Shown here in pieces: positions 30,445 through 34,397 of a stretch of DNA of 34,397 bases (its first letter is position 1; each line of letters begins with the position of its first letter). The position numbers and the translations under genes are program-made. The DNA is from Eubacteriales bacterium (lineage in GTDB: Bacteria > Bacillota > Clostridia > Oscillospirales > CAG-382). The stretch spans positions 1 to 34,397 of the forward strand of contig JAQWDK010000023.1 in assembly GCA_028705495.1 (NCBI GenBank), written 5' to 3'. The notes beneath the pieces were generated by a model. The model did not search any database, had not been told where the DNA came from, and worked only from the letters and a program-made list of their open reading frames with translations.

Positions 30445-30993
30445 TTAGAATTTTACCTCAGGGTTCTTAGTATCTTGTTCCGAAACCTCAAAGAACGGCC
30501 TCTCAGTGAATTTGAACATAGACGCTATGATATTTGATGGAAAAGTAACGATGTTTTTGTTATATCTCATAACTGTGTCGTTGTAGAACTGCCTGAAATC
30601 GGCGATTTTCTTTTCTAAACCGCTCAACTGTCTTTGCAAATCCATAAAGTTTTCGTTTGCCTTAAGTTCCGGATATGCTTCAGCGACAGCAAAGAGCCTG
30701 CCGATCGCATTTGAAAGCTCACCTGCAGCTTTTATACCATCTTCGGGATTGCTTGCAGATATGCTTCTGTTCCTTGCTTCAGATATTTTTATAAATATCT
30801 CTTTTTCATGACTGGCATAACCGGAAACTGTGTTTACTACATTCGGAATCAGATCAGCTCTTTGCTTCAAAACAATGTTTATCTGACTCCACTGATTATC
30901 AACTTTTAATCTCTCGCTTACGAGTTTGTTATATGTACTTATTACATAAACAATTATAATAAGCACAATACCACCTGCAATTATATACGGCAT
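30445..30993 (-). CDS. lemA: LemA family membrane protein
   Basis: 182 residues, the standard LemA length. A single N-terminal membrane segment (YIIAGGIVLIIIVYVISTYNKLV) is followed by the LemA signature VDNQWSQINIVLKQRADLIPNVVNTVSGYASHEKEIF and a long alpha-helical coiled-coil domain, with AIGRLFAVAEAYPELKANENFMDLQRQLSGLEKKIADFRQFYND. LemA has an N-out helical bundle; its function is not settled, but in many genomes it sits with a DUF2207 protein, as here. AAGGAAAAGGGG lies before the ATG. Middle gene of the three-gene minus-strand unit. Confidence 0.95.
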   Translation of the reverse strand: MPYIIAGGIVLIIIVYVISTYNKLVSERLKVDNQWSQINIVLKQRADLIPNVVNTVSGYASHEKEIFIKISEARNRSISASNPEDGIKAAGELSNAIGRLFAVAEAYPELKANENFMDLQRQLSGLEKKIADFRQFYNDTVMRYNKNIVTFPSNIIASMFKFTERPFFEVSEQDTKNPEVKF

Positions 30994-31061
30994 AGTTTAA
31001 ATCCCCTTTTCCTTTTTTATTTTTTTAATACAGCGTTACCCGCAATATTTTGTTTTACGAA

Positions 31062-33041
31062 TCAGTCGTTTCCGACTCCTCCGCCGCCACCACCGAATCC
31101 ACCTCCAAAAGAAGACGAACCACCGAAACCACTTCCACCCGAGCCTGAGCTGTTATCGTAGTTGGCTGCTGCCTTTGTGGAATTTTCAAAAACATTTAGA
31201 GCACCAAACAGATCCCCGCCTTTGCTGTCGAACAAACGGTTGTTACCAGAGTTAAGCATCAAATATAGAAAGGCAGTCTGATTTAAATCTGTGCTGTTTA
31301 TTTCTGGATATGCGAGAGGAAGCTTCTTAAGAACTTTTTTACTAACACCCGCTGCCGTAGCGTAGACAAGGTATTTTTCCCATATAACCAGTTCAGGAAG
31401 TTCCCTATCTTTAAACATTGTAAACTCTTCTAAAAAGTTTACAAAAGCATCCCATAATGCACCTTCATCTTCTGCTTTCTGGGAGAGATACTTTTTATCT
31501 TTACGGCTTCTATATAGTCCAAAAATAATAGTTATAATCACAAGTCCGCCTATAGCCAACCATATAATCTCTGTAAAAAGGCTTGCTAACAACAACCCTG
31601 CACTTATTAGAATAAGAAGTAAATTCATTTTAAAAATGCTTTTTTCTTCTATATCAGCAAAAAAGTTTCTGTAAATCTTTGAATGGTTCTCGTATACATA
31701 AAAATCTCTGCCTGTTAATCCATACTCAACCTCATTATCGAATTCACGTAGCTTCTTCTGCATCTCTTCAGCGTTATTTCTTATGTACTTCGACATATCC
31801 GTAACTCTAACGGTTCTTGTATCACGGTCACCGTTATACCAAACCGAGTCATAGATGATATTATAAAGTATTTTTTCATGACCTTGCAGCTTCTCAATGT
31901 CCACATTTTCAGGAAGCCCAATAATTATTTTCTTTTTTTCCTGCGTGAAGGTCAAGTATCCTTTAAGGCTCAAATCAAGCATCGTAGCACTATACCCGTT
32001 TGCGGTGCTACCTTGCAGTTTGCCGATAAACCTCATCAGTAATGCCATTTCAGCGGGTGTTATATCCGATGGAAGCTCTCTGTAAAATTCGGGAGCAAGA
32101 GAAGGTTGATAATGTCTCTTAACAACGAGAGTTGACTTACCAGTATTCTTTTTTGATAGTTTCTTCAGTCCCAATAATAACGCACCCGGAAGAATAATTG
32201 AAATACCTAAAACACCAAAAGAGACATAATCCTTATCGATATCTAAAGCTTCGGCGATAATTTCAAAATCCGTTTCAGGGAAATAACCACTGTAAGATGT
32301 GTCATCTGAAAATTTTTGTTCTTCTTCTAAAATGCTCTCGAAAGCAGATTTACTTGTTTTGTTCTCCGATTTAGGGAACAATTCCGTAGGCAGAAGAAGT
32401 CTCAACTCGGTGTGATAATTTGTTGGAACATCTTCGCTGTAGAACGAAACCATGGTCGAGCTGTCAATTGCTGTTTCGCCTCTAACACCGGAATGTGCCC
32501 AGATTCTAACACCATCACCTACAGCTTCAGATGGGAAAGTGATAGATGCTTGAACTACACCTATTGGACCGATGTCGTTAACACCATCGTATATCTTATA
32601 GTAAAATTCAGCTGTATCTTTATGTAGGATTACGATATTATGAACCGTATATTTAACAATAAAAGTCCTGCTTGCATTTCTGGTACGGTGATAAGCTTCG
32701 ATTTTTATCTCTTCGTTTTCATCTTTAAAAGCAAAGCTACCTTCAGGACGGTTGCTATTAAAGCTACTTATCTCGTTGTATTTATTCCCGTCCTTATCCA
32801 TAACTGAAATATCATCAATATATGTCCAATCTGCATATAAGAGTGAGCGAGTGAAACGAGAATAGTCGTTGTTAGGATAATCGAATGTCCAGCTCTCTGT
32901 AATGACAGCACTGCCATCATCCATAAGCTCAATAGCGAAAAGAAGCTCATTACAATCAACAGTAGCAGCGCTTACATTAAAGGGAAAAATAGATATAACA
33001 ATGAACGCTATAATAGATAGCTTAAAAAACCTGTTCTTCAA
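31062..33041 (-). CDS. DUF2207 family membrane protein (LemA partner), TTG start
   Basis: 659 residues. The start codon is TTG (33041-33039), supported by GGAGGG six nt before it and by a proper signal peptide (KNRFFKLSIIAFIVISIFPFNVSAA). The extracellular N-terminal DUF2207 domain follows (about 25-260: ELMDDGSAVITESWTFDY, FIVKYTVHNIV). Membrane segments lie near 272-292 and a pair near 474-513. The C-terminal part (about 330-620) is cytosolic, with YSATMLDLSLKGYLTF and EFTMFKDRELPELVIWEKYLVYATAAGVSKKV, typical of DUF2207. It ends in a Gly/Ser-rich, low-complexity tail (GGSGFGGSSSFGGGFGGGGG), as the family commonly does. The protein is assumed to act with LemA at the envelope. Confidence 0.9.
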   Translation of the reverse strand: MKNRFFKLSIIAFIVISIFPFNVSAATVDCNELLFAIELMDDGSAVITESWTFDYPNNDYSRFTRSLLYADWTYIDDISVMDKDGNKYNEISSFNSNRPEGSFAFKDENEEIKIEAYHRTRNASRTFIVKYTVHNIVILHKDTAEFYYKIYDGVNDIGPIGVVQASITFPSEAVGDGVRIWAHSGVRGETAIDSSTMVSFYSEDVPTNYHTELRLLLPTELFPKSENKTSKSAFESILEEEQKFSDDTSYSGYFPETDFEIIAEALDIDKDYVSFGVLGISIILPGALLLGLKKLSKKNTGKSTLVVKRHYQPSLAPEFYRELPSDITPAEMALLMRFIGKLQGSTANGYSATMLDLSLKGYLTFTQEKKKIIIGLPENVDIEKLQGHEKILYNIIYDSVWYNGDRDTRTVRVTDMSKYIRNNAEEMQKKLREFDNEVEYGLTGRDFYVYENHSKIYRNFFADIEEKSIFKMNLLLILISAGLLLASLFTEIIWLAIGGLVIITIIFGLYRSRKDKKYLSQKAEDEGALWDAFVNFLEEFTMFKDRELPELVIWEKYLVYATAAGVSKKVLKKLPLAYPEINSTDLNQTAFLYLMLNSGNNRLFDSKGGDLFGALNVFENSTKAAANYDNSSGSGGSGFGGSSSFGGGFGGGGGGVGND

Positions 33042-33072
33042 GTGCTTCCCTCCACTCAGTGTTTTTTCTCAT

Positions 33073-33101
33073 GTTAAAAGATTGGCATTTTTTGTGTTCA
33101 A
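33073..33101 (-). promoter_or_regulatory. Possible sigma-A promoter of the DUF2207-lemA-acyltransferase unit
   Basis: Minus strand TTGAAC (33101-33096), 17-nt spacer, TTTAAC (33078-33073), 32 bp before the TTG start. Four of six bases match in each box. Read by eye only. Confidence 0.4.
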
Positions 33102-33112
33102 TTATGCAATAT

Positions 33113-33206
33113 TATAATCTAACCATCACAAAATCGAAGACTTTGACGGGTCGTGCTGATTAGTGGTAGTTTTTAGGTTATAGTAAATGCACGACTATTA
33201 TACCAT
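33113..33206 (-). repeat. Structured repeat, copy A
   Basis: 94 bp, tandem with copy B and about 93 percent identical to it (by eye five substitutions and two single-base gaps). It is read here on the minus strand because each copy starts with ATGGTATAATAGTCGTGC there. The arms GTCGTGC (33150-33156) and GCACGAC (33189-33195) are exact complements 32 nt apart. A smaller hairpin around CTTCG (minus strand TCAAAGTCTTCGATTTTG) lies further on; a G-U pair in copy A keeps it intact. Copy A lies just upstream of the putative DUF2207 promoter. Confidence 0.85.
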
Positions 33207-33208
33207 AC

Positions 33209-33304
33209 TATAAATCTAACTTTCACAAAATCGAAGATTTTGACGTGTCGTGCTGATTAGTGGTAGTTTTTTAGATTATAGTAAATGCACGACTATTATA
33301 CCAT
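33209..33304 (-). repeat. Structured repeat, copy B
   Basis: 96 bp, 2 bp from copy A and 45 bp past the stop codon of the nuclease-like gene. Arms GTCGTGC (33247-33253) and GCACGAC (33287-33293) are 33 nt apart. A TGGTATAAT box (minus strand) stands at the edge nearest the gene. The plus-strand ATCTAA/TTAGAT pairs are also complementary but cross the first stem, giving an alternative fold. Confidence 0.85.
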
Positions 33305-33349
33305 ATATTATTATTCTTATCAATAAATTACCACAAAATATCCACTGTT

Positions 33350-34129
33350 TTATACAGAGTTTGATCCTACACACTTAGTTTGACTTTCTGCTTTTGAAGT
33401 GACTTCATAAACGAAAGCGTTTCTTATTTTAGAATGCTGTTTAACTAATCCTAATATCTTCAAAAGATTAATTGTCATATATGAGGTTTTATTGTTTCGC
33501 GAACAGCATTTAGCAAAATCTACAACTGTAAAATGTTCGGGAAGTGAATCCGGTAAAAAGCGCATATAGTCTTCCGATGAAGAAAAAACAACTTCATGTG
33601 AAAATCCTACCGGGAATCGTTCTGCACGTGTTGACCCTCGTTTTTTATCGTGGCTCCAACCATTTAACCGTCTATATTCTTCCATATCAAAAAATACAAG
33701 TCTCAGTTCAAAATTCGGATGCCCAATATAATTTCTTATAGTGTAAAGCTCTCTTACAGCATCGTAGATGCTGCCGGTTTTAGGACTTTTTCTTTTTTTT
33801 GATGCTTCACCTGTTTCTTCGTCCAACCAAATAAGCCATTTTAACGCGGGAATCGGATATACTACCGTAACTTTGCATTCCGGTAAAAATATATCGAGTT
33901 TATCTTTTAATCTGTAGAAAGCGCTTGTTTGTATTTCGGTCACGCCATCATTGTTTTTAATATCGGTAACATAGCCTAAAAAAGGTATCTCGTGATATTG
34001 ACCGTCAGGTTCATAGCAGTGTTTCAAAATACCATGCAGAGTCTTTTCAAAATATGTACCTATTGATTTTCTGCCATCATAACCAGAATAATAAGTTTCT
34101 GCTGCTTTGAGAAATTTTTCAGAATTCAT
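33350..34129 (-). CDS. Predicted PD-(D/E)XK nuclease-like protein with C-terminal winged helix
   Basis: 259 residues. No firm family name is known to me, although similar hypothetical proteins occur in Clostridia (recalled, not searched). About 20-95 look like a restriction-type core: helix GTYFEKTLHGILKHCYE (E28), then GYVTDIKNNDGVTEIQTSAFYRL with D56, E65 and Q67 as a D-x(n)-E-x-Q variant of PD-(D/E)XK, then the strand KVTVVYPI. A Lys/Arg-rich stretch (KKRKSPKTGS, SHDKKRGSTRAER) follows in the middle. About 199-243 (HFTVVDFAKCCSRNNKTSYMTINLLKILGLVKQHSKIRNAFVYEV, in part) fit a winged helix-turn-helix. Role in cleavage or regulation is inference. The gene is bracketed by structured repeats; a TATAAT box sits 29 bp before its ATG, inside copy C. 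Confidence 0.6.
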   Translation of the reverse strand: MNSEKFLKAAETYYSGYDGRKSIGTYFEKTLHGILKHCYEPDGQYHEIPFLGYVTDIKNNDGVTEIQTSAFYRLKDKLDIFLPECKVTVVYPIPALKWLIWLDEETGEASKKRKSPKTGSIYDAVRELYTIRNYIGHPNFELRLVFFDMEEYRRLNGWSHDKKRGSTRAERFPVGFSHEVVFSSSEDYMRFLPDSLPEHFTVVDFAKCCSRNNKTSYMTINLLKILGLVKQHSKIRNAFVYEVTSKAESQTKCVGSNSV

Positions 34130-34157
34130 TTTAATATCCGTTCAAAAGATTTCTTTT

Positions 34158-34240
34158 ATTATACCAATCGAAGATTTTGATGGTCGTGCCGATTGGTGGT
34201 AAATAAAAAGACCATGGTGAATGCACGACTATTATACCAT
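34158..34240 (-). repeat. Structured repeat, copy C, 5' of the nuclease-like gene
   Basis: About 83 bp sharing three blocks with copies A and B: 34166-34180, 34183-34201 and 34220-34240. The arms GTCGTGC (34183-34189) and GCACGAC (34223-34229) are kept with a 33-nt gap though the loop differs. Copy C adds ACCAATCG/CGATTGGT (34163-34170, 34190-34197). Minus-strand TGGTATAAT occurs at both edges; the one at 34158-34166 would be an extended -10 for the nuclease-like gene. Confidence 0.8.
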
Positions 34241-34304
34241 CAAGAAGCGCTTTTTACAATTACTTCGTCGTGTATAGTGTATAATGATATGGTCTAAAAA
34301 AAGA

Positions 34305-34373
34305 AGAAGCTAAGCCCGAACTGTGGTAAAATGGTAAGTGCCAACGAACCATTCACAGAAAGGGCAAGCTTCT
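34305..34373 (+). promoter_or_regulatory. Long leader hairpin before the terminal open frame
   Basis: AGAAGCT (34305-34311) pairs with AGCTTCT (34367-34373), GCCC (34314-34317) with GGGC (34362-34365), CTGTG (34321-34325) with CACAG (34354-34358), and AATGGT (34330-34335) with ACCATT (34348-34353). The last pair touches the ATG at 34374 and GGG of the ribosome site AAAGGG is within the stem. Upstream, TATAAT at 34280-34285 may be a -10 box. Confidence 0.6.
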
Positions 34374-34397
34374 ATGAAAAGTATAACACAAAGAGCA
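34374..34397 (+). CDS. Start of a CDS running off the window, possibly an IS-type transposase
   Basis: Eight codons from ATG 34374 read MKSITQRA. AAAGGG lies about 9 nt upstream. The start resembles that of clostridial DDE transposases of the IS3/IS481-like type, which I recall beginning MKSITQ; eight residues cannot prove it. A structured leader and a nearby repeat-flanked gene fit a mobile element boundary. Confidence 0.4.

Noticed and set aside
33113..33304. CRISPR array
   Set aside because: Only two tandem units that are similar over their whole length, with no unique spacers of constant size and no cas genes.

Overview
The window looks like a chromosomal segment of a low-GC, strictly anaerobic Gram-positive bacterium, most likely a member of the Clostridia near the Oscillospiraceae/Ruminococcaceae. 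The inference rests on AT-rich intergenic DNA with Firmicutes-type promoters and ribosome sites, a WalJ/YycJ metallohydrolase, an EndoA-type MazF, an ACT/UPF0210 pair, a 2-hydroxyacyl-CoA dehydratase activator system (an oxygen-sensitive anaerobe enzyme family), a GlpA-like/FAD oxidoreductase/DUF1667 operon, and tRNA genes with encoded CCA. No species can be named from sequence alone.

Layout. 1-228 is the tail of a HAD phosphatase. A solitary MazF toxin gene follows on the minus strand (391-777). A plus-strand run at 1035-7572 holds a galactokinase-like GHMP kinase, a small membrane protein, WalJ, a cytosolic TIM-barrel glycosidase-like protein, a patatin-like lipase with a hairpin over its start, and a cell-wall amidase. 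ZupT and a cytidylate-kinase-like protein are on the minus strand (7616-9119), each with its own good promoter. An ABC exporter pair (9330-11677) precedes tRNA-Arg(CCG), two strong terminators and a GNAT acetyltransferase (to 12410). A gene-free kilobase (12411-13462) carries a UUCG terminator, an unusual array of small hairpins, two related terminators, and minus-strand tRNA-Arg(ACG) and tRNA-Lys(TTT) with a consensus promoter.

From 13463 to 18210 an apparent five-gene operon encodes ACT, UPF0210, a GlpA-like flavoprotein, a second FAD oxidoreductase and DUF1667; an acyl-CoA ligase follows. Next are a GDSL lipoprotein and a dehydratase activator/dehydratase pair that overlap by 8 bp. A large secreted, membrane-anchored repeat protein with its own sigma-A promoter and a small lipoprotein end at a bidirectional terminator (29185-29225). 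The minus strand then carries an operon of a DUF2207 membrane protein, LemA and a GNAT-like acyltransferase.

The right end is the most unusual part. A 259-residue protein with a possible PD-(D/E)XK nuclease core (E-x-Q variant) and a C-terminal winged helix is bracketed by three direct copies of an approximately 83-96 bp structured repeat (two tandem copies 3' of the gene, one 5' of it). Each copy has a TGGTATAAT box and the same 7-bp inverted arms 32-33 nt apart. The window ends in the first codons of what may be a transposase preceded by a long leader hairpin. The repeat-bracketed gene and the hairpin array at 12537-12707 are the two best candidates for undescribed biology.
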